Shown: positions 46,168-56,374 of the stretch, one piece after another | Layout: each line of letters opens with the position of its first letter | Position numbering within the stretch: the stretch's first letter is position 1 | Virus record (IMG/VR): IMGVR_UViG_3300037502_000580 | Coordinates: 23,452-87,451 of that record | DNA: 64,000 nucleotides | From: a virus | Direction: 5' to 3' (one strand) | Made by a program: the position numbers and the translations under genes | The notes under the pieces: generated by a model | Told to the model about the DNA's origin: nothing | What the model saw: only the letters and a program-made list of their open reading frames with translations | The model's database searches: none

Positions 46168-47382
46168 ATGGGTAAGGGTGGCGGTGGCGGCGGTGGCCCA
46201 CAACAAGTAACGCAGGTTACATCTAACCTACCGGAATACGCGCGTCCATATTTTGAGAACCTGCTTGAGCGTGGGCAGGCTGAGTCATATCGCCAGTACA
46301 CACCGTATGAAGGTGAGCGGATACAGGGTTTTACTGATGCTCAGTTAAAAACTCAGGGCGAAGTAATGGACATGCAGACACCGGGGCAATTTGGTGTCGG
46401 AACTGGACTAGCGGGTGCAGGTGGACTTGGTTCTTTGTCTATGGGCCAACAGGCCGCACAGACGGGTCAAGGCGCACTTGGTTATGGAGCACAAGCCGCA
46501 GGCTACGGCGCTTCCGGTCTTGGTATGGGACAACAAGCTGCTGGCTACGGTGGCATGGGTGCAGCTTTAGGTCTTGGTGCTGCCGACGCTGGGTCTCAAT
46601 ACTTTGGTGCAGCTACTAGCCCAGAAGCACTGCAAAGATTAGCGTCCCCGTATATACAAGGTGTTGTTGATGTACAGCAGCGCAAGGCTATTGATGCAGC
46701 GCGTCAGGCGCAGCTGGGGGCAAACTTAGCATCTGCTGGTAGAACCGGTACTTATGGTGGTGCCCGTCAAGCAGTTCTGCAAGGTGCACGCGAAGCTGGT
46801 CTTCGTCAAGAACTGGGTGACATACAGGCCAAGGGGCTACAGTCTGCATATGATCAGGCAATGAAGAGTCTCCAGTTTGGCTCTGACCTTGGGCTGCGTG
46901 GGTACCAAGTTGGTCTAGAAGGCGCACGGACTGGTATTGCTGGGTCTCAGGCCGGTATGGAAGGTGCACGCACAGGTATTGAGGGTGCTCGTACGGGTAT
47001 CCAAGGTATTCAGACTGGACTAGAAGGGTTCCGCACAGGACTACAAGGCGCACAGCAGGCTACACAAGCCGGTGCTACTTTGGCAGATATCGGCACCTCA
47101 GAACAAGCGGCTGACCTTCGACGCTTACAGGCGCAGTCGGCAGTTGGGCAGGAGCAACGTGCCCTTGAGCAGCAGATACTTGACCAGCGCTATGCTGACT
47201 TCTTGCGTCAACGTGACTACCCGATGGAACAGCTTGGGTACTATAGTGCTTTACTACGTGGCCTGCCGATGCAGATGGGGTCTACACAAACTTCATACGC
47301 TCAGCCACCTTCGATTGCGTCACAGATTGGCGGTCTAGGTCTCTCTGCAATAGGACTTAGCCGACTCTTTGGAGAGAAATAA
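46168..47382 (+). CDS. Internal virion protein with GARTGI repeats
   Basis: 404 residues. A Gly-rich start (GKGGGGGGGPQQVTQVTSNL) precedes a conserved LPEYARPYFENLLERGQAES. The middle has Gly/Ala repeats (GYGAQAAGYGAS), then ASAGRTGTYGGARQAVLQGA. At about 240-300 are heptad-like G-x-E-G-A-R-T-G-I repeats, which suggest a coiled or collagen-like stalk. Probably ejected with the genome. Confidence 0.75.
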   Translation: MGKGGGGGGGPQQVTQVTSNLPEYARPYFENLLERGQAESYRQYTPYEGERIQGFTDAQLKTQGEVMDMQTPGQFGVGTGLAGAGGLGSLSMGQQAAQTGQGALGYGAQAAGYGASGLGMGQQAAGYGGMGAALGLGAADAGSQYFGAATSPEALQRLASPYIQGVVDVQQRKAIDAARQAQLGANLASAGRTGTYGGARQAVLQGAREAGLRQELGDIQAKGLQSAYDQAMKSLQFGSDLGLRGYQVGLEGARTGIAGSQAGMEGARTGIEGARTGIQGIQTGLEGFRTGLQGAQQATQAGATLADIGTSEQAADLRRLQAQSAVGQEQRALEQQILDQRYADFLRQRDYPMEQLGYYSALLRGLPMQMGSTQTSYAQPPSIASQIGGLGLSAIGLSRLFGEK

Positions 47383-48911
47383 TGAGTCTTGAATCTCTAG
47401 ACCGCGCCGTAAAAGGAACTATTGACCTTTCGGTAGGCGACATTATCGCTAAGTACGGCACTACACCAGCTATAGCGATGGCGGTGCAACGAGGTGAAAT
47501 TAAGAACGTTACCAACGCGGTTATGGCTGGTATGGCTATTGATCGTATTGCCGCAAATGCGCTTAAGCCTCCTACAACTACCGTAGCTCAAGACACTCTG
47601 CCTATGGGGCAGGCACCTCAAACTGGTGTAGCCGCAGCGCAACAAATGCAGGGTCAACCTGCAGGTGCTGGGTTAGATCAGATCCCCATTTCCGAAGGCA
47701 TGTTTACCGCAGCTAATGGCGGCATCGTTGCGTTTGAGGACGGTGGAAGCACCATGTTTACAGGAAGTCCGTTAGGCTCAGATGTTCGCGGCTTAGCCCA
47801 GGTCTCTCCGCGTATTCCAAGCTTTTTTAGCCCCAGCGCAATTTTCTTTAACTACATGACTGATGAAGAAAAAGAAAAGTATCAGACTACAGGGGTTGTT
47901 CCTGAGGCAGCAAAAAAACGGTATCAGAACTCAGCCAATACGCAAGGCGCACAAGCACAGCTTAATGAAAACATAATCGCTCAAGCCCAGCGTGGTGAGG
48001 GACCGAATGTGTCTAGACCTGCTGCACCGGCAGATGCAGCTGTTGTACCTTCTGGTGGCCCTGTAATACCTAGGCCGACTGGGGTAGAAGCTGTGGCTGC
48101 GCCTACTTCTGTAGTTAAAAAACCTGAAGCCGCAGCTAAGCCGCTAAGCATATTTGACGAAGCTAGTAACGCTGCTAATAAACTACAGGCTTATAAGACC
48201 CAGTTTGGCGTTGGTGGTGCTGATCCTGATGCGGCTATGCGTGACAAGCTCAAGCAGTTGCAAGAAGGTACTAAAGAAGAGCGTCGAGAGGCTGCGTACA
48301 TGGCTATGATCATGGCTGGTCTTGGCATTGCTGGTGGTACTTCTCCGTATGCTGCGGTCAATCTTAAAGAAGCCATACCTGCACTTAAAGAATACGGTGT
48401 TGCTAAACGCGACATCAAGAAGGCAGATATGGAATACACCAAGATGGAGACCGAGATTAATCGTGCTGCCGAGGCTAGAAAACGTGGTGACATGGAGCTT
48501 GCGCTTAAACTAGAAGAGAGCGCAGCAGATAGGGATCTAAAACTCCGTCAAGTTATTGCTGCAGAGAGAGCGGCTAGTAAGCCTAGCCAGCTTCGTGAGC
48601 TTATTGACTTAGCTGCCGGTGGTGATCAATCCAAAGTACAGTCATTGGCAGAAGGCGCGTTAAAAGATAAATCTGGTTCTAAGCCTATGAGTCAGTATGA
48701 GCGTGCTAGGTTGCAACAAGTAGGCATGAAAAATGCTAGTGATGAGATACGCAATAATAGACAGATTTCTAGACTAGCTAACAGCAAAGATCCAAAAGAC
48801 AAAGCAGAAGCCGAAAGATTACGTAACGAAATAATTGCTAAACACATGCAGTCAGCTTCTGGCGGCTCTAATCTAGGTGGTGCTGTCTTTGTTGGTTATG
48901 GAGACGAATAA
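47382..48911 (+). CDS. Internal virion protein with coiled coil
   Basis: 509 residues. An N-terminal helical domain (SVGDIIAKYGTTPAIAMAVQ) precedes NGGIVAFEDGG, a motif shared by many phage internal proteins. The Ala/Pro/Thr-rich middle leads to a long charged coiled coil (about 300-400, DIKKADMEYTKMETEINRAA). TAATG overlap with the previous gene and TAATG with the next. Ejection role is inferred. Confidence 0.7.
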   Translation: MSLESLDRAVKGTIDLSVGDIIAKYGTTPAIAMAVQRGEIKNVTNAVMAGMAIDRIAANALKPPTTTVAQDTLPMGQAPQTGVAAAQQMQGQPAGAGLDQIPISEGMFTAANGGIVAFEDGGSTMFTGSPLGSDVRGLAQVSPRIPSFFSPSAIFFNYMTDEEKEKYQTTGVVPEAAKKRYQNSANTQGAQAQLNENIIAQAQRGEGPNVSRPAAPADAAVVPSGGPVIPRPTGVEAVAAPTSVVKKPEAAAKPLSIFDEASNAANKLQAYKTQFGVGGADPDAAMRDKLKQLQEGTKEERREAAYMAMIMAGLGIAGGTSPYAAVNLKEAIPALKEYGVAKRDIKKADMEYTKMETEINRAAEARKRGDMELALKLEESAADRDLKLRQVIAAERAASKPSQLRELIDLAAGGDQSKVQSLAEGALKDKSGSKPMSQYERARLQQVGMKNASDEIRNNRQISRLANSKDPKDKAEAERLRNEIIAKHMQSASGGSNLGGAVFVGYGDE

Positions 48912-51900
48912 TGCCTATAGCCCGGTTTCGGCTTCCAAATGGCAAGATTGCGCGATTTCAAGTACCCGAAGGGCTAAGCCAAGAAGAGTTAGAAGACTTA
49001 GTAGCCCCTCAGCTATTTGCGCTTTCTAGAGAAGAACCAAAGCCTGAGCCTCGTAAAGCCGAGGATGTTGGGTTTATTGAAGGCACTATGGCTGCATTGG
49101 GCCGAGGCATTTCGTCTTTTGGCGATATTGCGTCCGGTTACGGCGTAGGTGCTACGTCAGCAGTCGGTGCGACTGATGCGACCCGCAGGCAGATGGAGGC
49201 TATTAAGGCTGAGTCTCAGGTGCCTGATGAAACGCCGGGTATGACGGCTGCTGGCATAGGCAAGCTGTATAAAGAAGAAGGACTGTTGTCTGCGGCATCT
49301 GAGGTGCCTAAGTACGTCTCTGAGCAAATAATGCAAGCTGCGCCGCAGATGGCGGTCCCCCTTGCGGCTGCAAAAGTTGCGGGTGCGCTATCCGGTCCTG
49401 CTGCCCCTATCGTTGCTCCTGCAGTTGGTATTGGTACGTATGCACTGCAGCAGTTCGGTAACTTTCTGTACCGACAGGCCCAAGAGAAAAAAGATCCCGA
49501 AGAAATTGAGGTTACCAAGGCTGCACTTACTGCGGCTGGTACAGCACCGCTTGGTTACTTTGCCGACCGGTTTACCCTTGGTCTGTCGAGTATAGGTGGT
49601 CAGAAGGCTGGCGTTGAGGTTATGAAGGAGCTTGCTGCTCGTAGGGCGGCAGGTGCTATTGGCACGGGAGCGGTAGCTAAGGGTGTGGCTGCTCAAGCAG
49701 CTAAGGGTGCTACGGTCGGTATTATTGCTGAGGCACCGACAGAGGTTCTTGAGTCTGTAGCTGAGCGCTGGCAGGCTGGGTTAAAGCTAGATACCGATGA
49801 CGCTAAAGATGAGTACACTGAAGCGTTCTTCGGCGCTGCCGCTGTTGGTGGTGGACTCGGTGCCGGTTCTAGTGCAGCTAGATCTACTGGGCAGTACTTA
49901 GCCGAGAAGCGTGCACTAACGCCTGAGAAGCCAGCTACCGAAGGAAAGACCGCGTTTGACCAAGCCGACGAAGATGAGGCTGGTGAAGTAGTAACGCCGC
50001 CTGAAGATAAAGATGCCGACTTACCTGATCCGTTTGCCGACATAAACCTACCAGATATTTCTAAAGAAGAATTTGCTGCTGCTCTTAAGGCTGAAGAAGC
50101 TAGGTTAGGCCGTAAGCTTACCTACCCAGAGCAAGGGATTCTTCTAAAGCAGGTGCAAAGGGCTAAGTTCCTTGCAGATACGCCAGATGATCCGATGTTT
50201 GCACCGGCTCCTGGGCAAGAGCTTGATGAAGAAGGTATGCCCAAACTTGGGCCTGGGCGGTTCACACGCCTTACTGAGTTTGAAAAAACGCTAACGCAGA
50301 AAGACCTTATTGATGCTGGCATACCGCCAGTAAAGGCTAACTATTACGCTAGACAAGCTCAGTCAAATCCCAACAGAGTCAACGCCGAGGCTAAAGAAGC
50401 ATTCCGTATTGCCGCTGCCCAGAAGTCCGGGGGGCAACAAATACTACTGGCACCGTCAGAAGAACAAAGAACTGAAGCAGAAAAGGCAACCGAAGAATCT
50501 GTTAGCCAGTATGAAGAACCACTTAACCCAAAAGTTACGCCGCTAGTTTCAGCGCTTAATAAGCAAAATATTCCTACTACGTTATCTGGAGATTTATACG
50601 GAAAAGATCTCGTATATGTGGATATTGACGCTCCGTGGGACACTAAAATTCCTGGCTTGCCAAAAGGATGGTTTACCGGACCAAACTCTTATTTTCATAC
50701 AGAAGCTGTAGCTGGTCTCCCAACAGTTGGTGAGATGTGGAAAGACCCCCAACTAAGCGTTGAAGAGCTTAAAAGACAAAATCTTCGACCGATGCTACGG
50801 CTTGCGCGTCCCGGTGGCGCGGTTTCTGCAGCTGAGGCCCAACAAGTTACATCTGCTGTTGAAGCTGCACTAAAGAAACAAGGGTTGCAACCAACAGAAA
50901 AACCAGAAGAAGCACCGGCTACACGTGGGCTGTCACGTGCCGCTAAAAGGGTCAATGAAGATGACCTGACAAACGCGGGCTTCCAGCCATCTGAGATTGC
51001 AGAGATTACCTCTCGGCCAGATTTACCAAAGAACCAAGATATTCTTGAGAAGGTGGCGATGGGCTTTGCCTACACCACCTACGATCAGTCTTTGGCTGAA
51101 GAAGGTCCAGCTACAGGCCGTGAGTTTAAGCAGGTAAGCCCACAAGATATCGAAGCTGCGCCCCCTGCAGAGCGTGCTAGGTTAAGAAGGGTATATAACG
51201 CAAATATCCTGCAACGGCCTACCCGTGCAGAGAAGCCTGATGAGGCTCAAGGTTCTTTGTTTGCTCCTGGTAAACAGATGGGGTTGGATCTTGGTGAGGC
51301 TACAGAAGAAACTACTAGAGATTTACCTAAGTCCCTTATCGAAGAAGCACCGTTTGAGTTGGAGGCTGCACCGGGTGTGGCCCCCGGTAGGACTGATATT
51401 GCTGCAGAAGAAGCTGCGCCGACTGAAGGTGCGCCCTTAAGGGCTGTCGAGAAAACGACAAACAAGCTCTTTGATTTCTTGCGTGGGCTTAAGCCTATTG
51501 CTCAGGCCGAGCAGGGTGTAAAGAACCATCAGAGCGCCATCAATAATTTCATAGACGAAATAAACGAATACGTCGCGCCAAAAGAAGGGGCTACGCCAGA
51601 GCAACGGTCTGAGAACCTTGCGGCTATAAACGACTTCTTTGACCAGTATTCCTTAACTGAAGATGCTGCAGAGGCGGCTGATGTCTTAACAAAAGCTAAA
51701 GATCTACCTCTATCTCAGCAGATACAGTTTCTAAACGAGCGCACCAGACTGCCTAGCCTCTCTAAATTAGAAGGGGTGAACCTGCTACGGCAAGAGTTCC
51801 AAGACTTTATGAACGAGCGTGCCAAGACCAAACTTGGCTACACTCCAGCGGAGTCTGCGCTAAACGTTCTTAAGTTGTGGCAAGACGTGGTCATGCCTGA

Positions 51901-54900
51901 GGGTAGGGTAAAGACCGCTATAAAAGCATTGCGTAATAAGCTGGCCTCAACACGCACGGCAGCAGAACAGGCTGCGGCTAACTACCTTGGCACGTTTGAC
52001 TACGGCACGGCTGTGCGCTCTGCCGCCTACGACATTGCTAACGATGTACGTACAGGTGAGAACTTTAAGGGTCAAGGCAAGAAAGAGGCAGAACTCTTTC
52101 AGCAGTACATGGAAGAAAACTTCCCGGCAGAGGTCTACCAAGAGTTTCAAAGTCTAGTAGAGGCGTACAAGGCTAACTTTAGAAAAGCTGCAAACGCCAT
52201 GTATGCGCTAAGTAAAAAACAGAAATCCATAGCTAAGCTAAAAGAAGCCGGTGTTAGTGCTGAGTCGGCTGGCAAACTACTTGACCGGTATGGGTTGCAC
52301 TCTGGTACCCCTGGTGTGTTCAGACCTATGCACCCGGCTGTTGCCGAGCGGGTAAAGAACAATGACCTAAACGGTGCACTCAGACTTATGGCTAGGCTTG
52401 GCGGTAAGACTAGCTACTACGGTCGTGTAGCCGAGCGCCTTCTAGCTCTTAACCTTCCGACCTCCATCTACTTCGATATGCAGGGGCCGATGGTGCAGTT
52501 GCGGCTTGACGATGTACAGCCGTCGCTAGATCTTTTCTTAGATAACCTTAAGGTACAAAACCCCGAGCTGCATAAAGATCTGTTTGAGAACGCAACACCA
52601 CGACAGACTCTAGAGGGTCTCAGGATCATAAAAGAGAACAAGCTCTTACCTGAGGACTACTTAAATGGCCCTGCGTTTAAGTACATCTATGACTCGTACA
52701 ACAAGCTAATTCGTAGCTTGGATGCTGGCGGCTTTTATCTTTTGCAAGAAGACGCTATTAACATCAACCAAGATGTTGGCGGTGCCACCTACTACACGCT
52801 ACTGCACGAAGCAGTCCACGCGGCGACGGCCTACGCTATAAACACGCCAGATGCACTTAGCCCCTCGCAGAAAGAGGCACTAAACAACCTTAAGAAGCTC
52901 TACGAAGACGCTAAGCAAAGCTCAAAACTCAAGCCTTATGGCTTCACTAATCTGCATGAGTTTGTGGCAGAGGCGTTTACTAATAGCGAGTTTCAGCAGT
53001 TGCTGCGGTCTAAGCCATACGATGAGCCGGGTGGGCCGTCGATGTGGTCTAAGTTTATTCGGTATGTCGTAGAACTTTTTGCTGGCAAGAGAGACAACAT
53101 GCTCTTTGCTACGCTCTACAACGCCGACGTGCTTATGTCTTCTAGCAGGCCAGCTGGTCCAAAGGCTGGGTTCTCTGCGCCTCTTGCAGCAAACGCAGCA
53201 CCGACAAAAAGCCCCCTAGATGGGTCATGGAGAACTGCACCTGATGTTGTGCGTTCTAGAGCATGGCTAAACTCTTTGCTGTCTAGGCCGTCTTGGCAAG
53301 AGGTCAAAAAGAATGTCGGGCCGTTCTTAGAGACGTTGTCTGATGCAACGCGGCAACACTATCTTGGTGCCTTTACATTACGGCAGCTAAAAGATTTGGT
53401 TGGCAACCGCCTCGGTGGTTATGCAGACGCATTCATTAACACGCTAGAGAACATGCTGGATAGCCGTAACACTATCCTGCAACAAGTATCTGACATAACT
53501 AAGACTTGGGAACTTTATCAGTCAGCTAACCCCGAAGAGACACGCAAGATGAATCTTGTAATGATCTCGGCAACGCTTGCTGGTTATGACCCTGACTCGC
53601 CTACCAGAACTCCACAAAATAAAGCCGAACAAGAAGTGCAAGATGCTTGGGATGTTCTGCCTGACGAGGCCAAGAATATATATCGCAAAGTTCGTGACTT
53701 CTATAAAGAGCGCATTGAGGCGTACCAGAATGTAATTCTGGAAAACGTCGAGCGTGCCATGATTGCGAATAACAAAACGCAGGCTGAGATTGACGCACGT
53801 AAGCAAGAGCTTAGAGAGAAGTTTGCGAAGGATCGTATACAGCCCTACTTCCCCCTAAAGCGCTTTGGCAAATACTGGCTGCAGGTCAATAGAACGTCGC
53901 CGACAACAGGTAAAGCTGAGAAAAAACAGTTCTACATGTTTGAGTCTGCCGCGCAACGTAACGCGTTTAGGCAACAGGTGGCTAATGAGTTACTTGCTGA
54001 AGGTAAGACCGTTGAAGAGATTATGGGCGGCACAGACGCTAACAACCGTCCCATACAAGGCATTCTGTCTGAAGGTAACGATCTCAACAAGATGCTGAAC
54101 GTAGAGAATCTGCAAGACTTGCAGGCTCTTAAAACTATTAAAGATCTTGTTGAAGCCTCTACCGGTGGCACGCCTCAAGAATTAAAAGACTCGATACAAG
54201 ATAGCATTGACCAGCTGTATCTGCTGACACTTCCAGACCAGTCGGCTCGGAAACTGTTTATTAATCGTAAGCAGGTAGAGGGTGCTAGTGCAGATATGCT
54301 TCGTGCCTTTACGCACTCTGCATTCCACATGGCTTACCAGCATTCTCGGTTTGAGCACGCACAGAGTCTATACACTCTTTTATACGGTGCCGAGAACGCA
54401 TACGTAAGTAGGGATAGCGGGTTCCCTGCAGACCAACGTAAGGTTGCCGGAGACTATGTTGGCGAGTTGCGTAAGCGCCTTACCTACGCAATGAACCCTA
54501 CCGACACCGGTGTTATACCTTCGTTTTTGTCTAACTTATCGTTTATCTGGTTCTTGACTGCGCCAGCATCTGCGCTAGTTAACATGCTTGGTGTGCCAGC
54601 ATTTGGCCTGCCTGTGGTCGGTGCTAGATTTGGATGGGGTAAGTCATCTGCAGCGATGGCGCAATATTCTAAAAGGTTCTTTAGCACTGGGTTTAAATTT
54701 AAGCGCGGTGAAGGCTTAACGTTCCCTTCGTTAGACAGAGCTAACCTAAGTCAAATAGAGAAGCAGGCGTTTGATCGGTTTGTTAAAGACGGTCTTATTG
54801 ACGTTACGCTGTCGCATGACCTTGTCGGTATGGCAGAAGCGCCGACTAACTTGTACACCGGCAAAATGCACAAAGTAATGCGTGCACTTAGCTACATGTT

Positions 54901-56098
54901 CCACAACGCGGAGAAGTACAACCGTGAGGTGGTAGCCATGAGTACATTCAAGTTAGCCTACGACAAAGCCATAGCAGACAAAATGTCTCCTGATAAGGCA
55001 ATGGAAAAAGCCATAGAGACAGCTAAAGACCTGACTTACAGGTCTATGTTTGACTACTCTACTCTTAACAAGCCACGCTTCTTCCAGCCTGCATACGCCA
55101 AAGTCATTCTGCAGTTTAAGCAGTTTGCTCAGCAGCTAACGTACTTGTTGGGCCGCAGCGTGTATGAGTGGGGTACTAGCCAAGATAAAGACGTAAGAGA
55201 TGAGGCACGTGCGCGTGTCTTAGGTGTTCTCGGCATGACTGGCCTTTTTGCTGGTGCGACCGGTATGCCACTTTTCTCGACGATTGCGTCTGTAATCGAA
55301 GCAATCCATGCGGTGTTTAGCGATGACGATGAACCTCCTTTAGACTTTGAGAATTGGTTCAAGAACTGGTCAGCAGAAACCTTTGGCAACTTCTGGGGTG
55401 ACTCTTTGTCGCGTGGCATCCTTACGCAAGCTACTGGCCTGAACCTCGCAGACCGTATGAGCCTTAACGATCTCTGGTTCCGTGACCCGCGTAAGAGCGA
55501 AGACGAAGTTACTGCATTTCAGAATATGGTCATCAACATGCTTGGCCCAACTGCGGGTTTGGCAATTAATAGTGTCGAGGCATTAAAAGCATTTAACGAC
55601 GGCCTGTATTACCGTGCTGCCGAGAAGGCGCTGCCTGCTGTTCTGAAGCAGCCGCTTGTTGGTATTCGGTATGCGACTGAAGGTGCGTTGACTATGAAGG
55701 GCGACACTCTGGTTGAGGACATCTCGGCTAAAGAAGCCCTTGCTCAGTCTTTAGGTTTCTCTCCTGAACGTGTTGCACAGCGGCAGAAGGCCAACATCGA
55801 GATGAAGTCTATGGAGCAGAAGATTATTAATAAGCGCCAGGATCTCATGAACGCCTACTTCTTAGCGTTTGATGCTAACGACGAAGATTTTATTAATCGT
55901 GTAGAAGATAAGATAGACCGGTTTAATGCTATGTATCCCGATTACCCAATTGAAGAAGAGTCCCTTAACAGGTCAATTGAAGGTAGATATCGTAGGCGCG
56001 ATGAGGCAGAAGAAACAGGCGGCATACCCATCAATAAGAACTTGTTGCCGGAATTGAAAAGCATGGGTGCCTACGGAGACGTAGACGAGGATGAATGA
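48911..56098 (+). CDS. Giant polyvalent internal virion protein with HExxH metallopeptidase domain
   Basis: 2395 residues, the largest gene. The N terminus (ARFRLPNGKIARFQVPEGLS) is a short virion-type motif. Ala/Gly-rich amphipathic segments (150-330), charged linkers and helical blocks follow. At H1299-H1303 LLHEAVHAAT is a zinc-peptidase HExxH, with NLHEFVAEAFTN about 45 residues later as a likely further ligand. The last third is helical with possible membrane segments (SFIWFLTAPASALVNMLGVP). This fits the 'large polyvalent protein' type ejected into the host, where the protease might cut host targets. The peptide target is unknown. Confidence 0.8.
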   Translation: MPIARFRLPNGKIARFQVPEGLSQEELEDLVAPQLFALSREEPKPEPRKAEDVGFIEGTMAALGRGISSFGDIASGYGVGATSAVGATDATRRQMEAIKAESQVPDETPGMTAAGIGKLYKEEGLLSAASEVPKYVSEQIMQAAPQMAVPLAAAKVAGALSGPAAPIVAPAVGIGTYALQQFGNFLYRQAQEKKDPEEIEVTKAALTAAGTAPLGYFADRFTLGLSSIGGQKAGVEVMKELAARRAAGAIGTGAVAKGVAAQAAKGATVGIIAEAPTEVLESVAERWQAGLKLDTDDAKDEYTEAFFGAAAVGGGLGAGSSAARSTGQYLAEKRALTPEKPATEGKTAFDQADEDEAGEVVTPPEDKDADLPDPFADINLPDISKEEFAAALKAEEARLGRKLTYPEQGILLKQVQRAKFLADTPDDPMFAPAPGQELDEEGMPKLGPGRFTRLTEFEKTLTQKDLIDAGIPPVKANYYARQAQSNPNRVNAEAKEAFRIAAAQKSGGQQILLAPSEEQRTEAEKATEESVSQYEEPLNPKVTPLVSALNKQNIPTTLSGDLYGKDLVYVDIDAPWDTKIPGLPKGWFTGPNSYFHTEAVAGLPTVGEMWKDPQLSVEELKRQNLRPMLRLARPGGAVSAAEAQQVTSAVEAALKKQGLQPTEKPEEAPATRGLSRAAKRVNEDDLTNAGFQPSEIAEITSRPDLPKNQDILEKVAMGFAYTTYDQSLAEEGPATGREFKQVSPQDIEAAPPAERARLRRVYNANILQRPTRAEKPDEAQGSLFAPGKQMGLDLGEATEETTRDLPKSLIEEAPFELEAAPGVAPGRTDIAAEEAAPTEGAPLRAVEKTTNKLFDFLRGLKPIAQAEQGVKNHQSAINNFIDEINEYVAPKEGATPEQRSENLAAINDFFDQYSLTEDAAEAADVLTKAKDLPLSQQIQFLNERTRLPSLSKLEGVNLLRQEFQDFMNERAKTKLGYTPAESALNVLKLWQDVVMPEGRVKTAIKALRNKLASTRTAAEQAAANYLGTFDYGTAVRSAAYDIANDVRTGENFKGQGKKEAELFQQYMEENFPAEVYQEFQSLVEAYKANFRKAANAMYALSKKQKSIAKLKEAGVSAESAGKLLDRYGLHSGTPGVFRPMHPAVAERVKNNDLNGALRLMARLGGKTSYYGRVAERLLALNLPTSIYFDMQGPMVQLRLDDVQPSLDLFLDNLKVQNPELHKDLFENATPRQTLEGLRIIKENKLLPEDYLNGPAFKYIYDSYNKLIRSLDAGGFYLLQEDAININQDVGGATYYTLLHEAVHAATAYAINTPDALSPSQKEALNNLKKLYEDAKQSSKLKPYGFTNLHEFVAEAFTNSEFQQLLRSKPYDEPGGPSMWSKFIRYVVELFAGKRDNMLFATLYNADVLMSSSRPAGPKAGFSAPLAANAAPTKSPLDGSWRTAPDVVRSRAWLNSLLSRPSWQEVKKNVGPFLETLSDATRQHYLGAFTLRQLKDLVGNRLGGYADAFINTLENMLDSRNTILQQVSDITKTWELYQSANPEETRKMNLVMISATLAGYDPDSPTRTPQNKAEQEVQDAWDVLPDEAKNIYRKVRDFYKERIEAYQNVILENVERAMIANNKTQAEIDARKQELREKFAKDRIQPYFPLKRFGKYWLQVNRTSPTTGKAEKKQFYMFESAAQRNAFRQQVANELLAEGKTVEEIMGGTDANNRPIQGILSEGNDLNKMLNVENLQDLQALKTIKDLVEASTGGTPQELKDSIQDSIDQLYLLTLPDQSARKLFINRKQVEGASADMLRAFTHSAFHMAYQHSRFEHAQSLYTLLYGAENAYVSRDSGFPADQRKVAGDYVGELRKRLTYAMNPTDTGVIPSFLSNLSFIWFLTAPASALVNMLGVPAFGLPVVGARFGWGKSSAAMAQYSKRFFSTGFKFKRGEGLTFPSLDRANLSQIEKQAFDRFVKDGLIDVTLSHDLVGMAEAPTNLYTGKMHKVMRALSYMFHNAEKYNREVVAMSTFKLAYDKAIADKMSPDKAMEKAIETAKDLTYRSMFDYSTLNKPRFFQPAYAKVILQFKQFAQQLTYLLGRSVYEWGTSQDKDVRDEARARVLGVLGMTGLFAGATGMPLFSTIASVIEAIHAVFSDDDEPPLDFENWFKNWSAETFGNFWGDSLSRGILTQATGLNLADRMSLNDLWFRDPRKSEDEVTAFQNMVINMLGPTAGLAINSVEALKAFNDGLYYRAAEKALPAVLKQPLVGIRYATEGALTMKGDTLVEDISAKEALAQSLGFSPERVAQRQKANIEMKSMEQKIINKRQDLMNAYFLAFDANDEDFINRVEDKIDRFNAMYPDYPIEEESLNRSIEGRYRRRDEAEETGGIPINKNLLPELKSMGAYGDVDEDE

Positions 56099-56121
56099 AA
56101 AAGCCCCGCACTAGGCGGGGC
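56098..56121 (-). terminator. Rho-independent terminator of the right-arm minus operon
   Basis: GCCCCGC (56103-56109) and GCGGGGC (56115-56121) form a 7-bp stem; on the minus strand TTTTT follows. It starts at the last base of the convergent giant gene. On the plus strand As follow, so it does not look like a plus-strand terminator. Confidence 0.8.
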
Positions 56122-56176
56122 AAAAAAGAAGGAGAGTACACATGACACCACCGAAATGGTCGTCACGGGCATAGTA

Positions 56177-56374
56177 CTATTTAACTCTCCATACACGCAA
56201 CCCTCGTACTCCGTTCTCAATCACACCCTTCATTTCTACAGAATAGCCTAACCTCTTGGTAACTAACTTAGTGTTCCTTTTGGCGGACGCTAAGTCTAAA
56301 CAGGGTATAAAGAATGTCCTGCCGGGCTTAAATGCTGCCCAGTCAATGTTGAAGCTGATCCCGTGAATCTTCAT
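56177..56374 (-). CDS. Small conserved protein next to the primase
   Basis: 65 residues: ISFNIDWAAFKPGRTFFIPC, LDLASAKRNTKLVTKRLGYS, VEMKGVIENGVRGLRVWRVK. This 'DW..FkpG.SfFIPCLD...a.......kRLg......V.I.nGiRGLRVWR' form is common beside phage primases. The ATG at 56374 is inside the end of the primase gene, overlapping 32 bases. Function is unknown; it could be a DNA-binding accessory. Confidence 0.7.
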   Translation of the reverse strand: MKIHGISFNIDWAAFKPGRTFFIPCLDLASAKRNTKLVTKRLGYSVEMKGVIENGVRGLRVWRVK

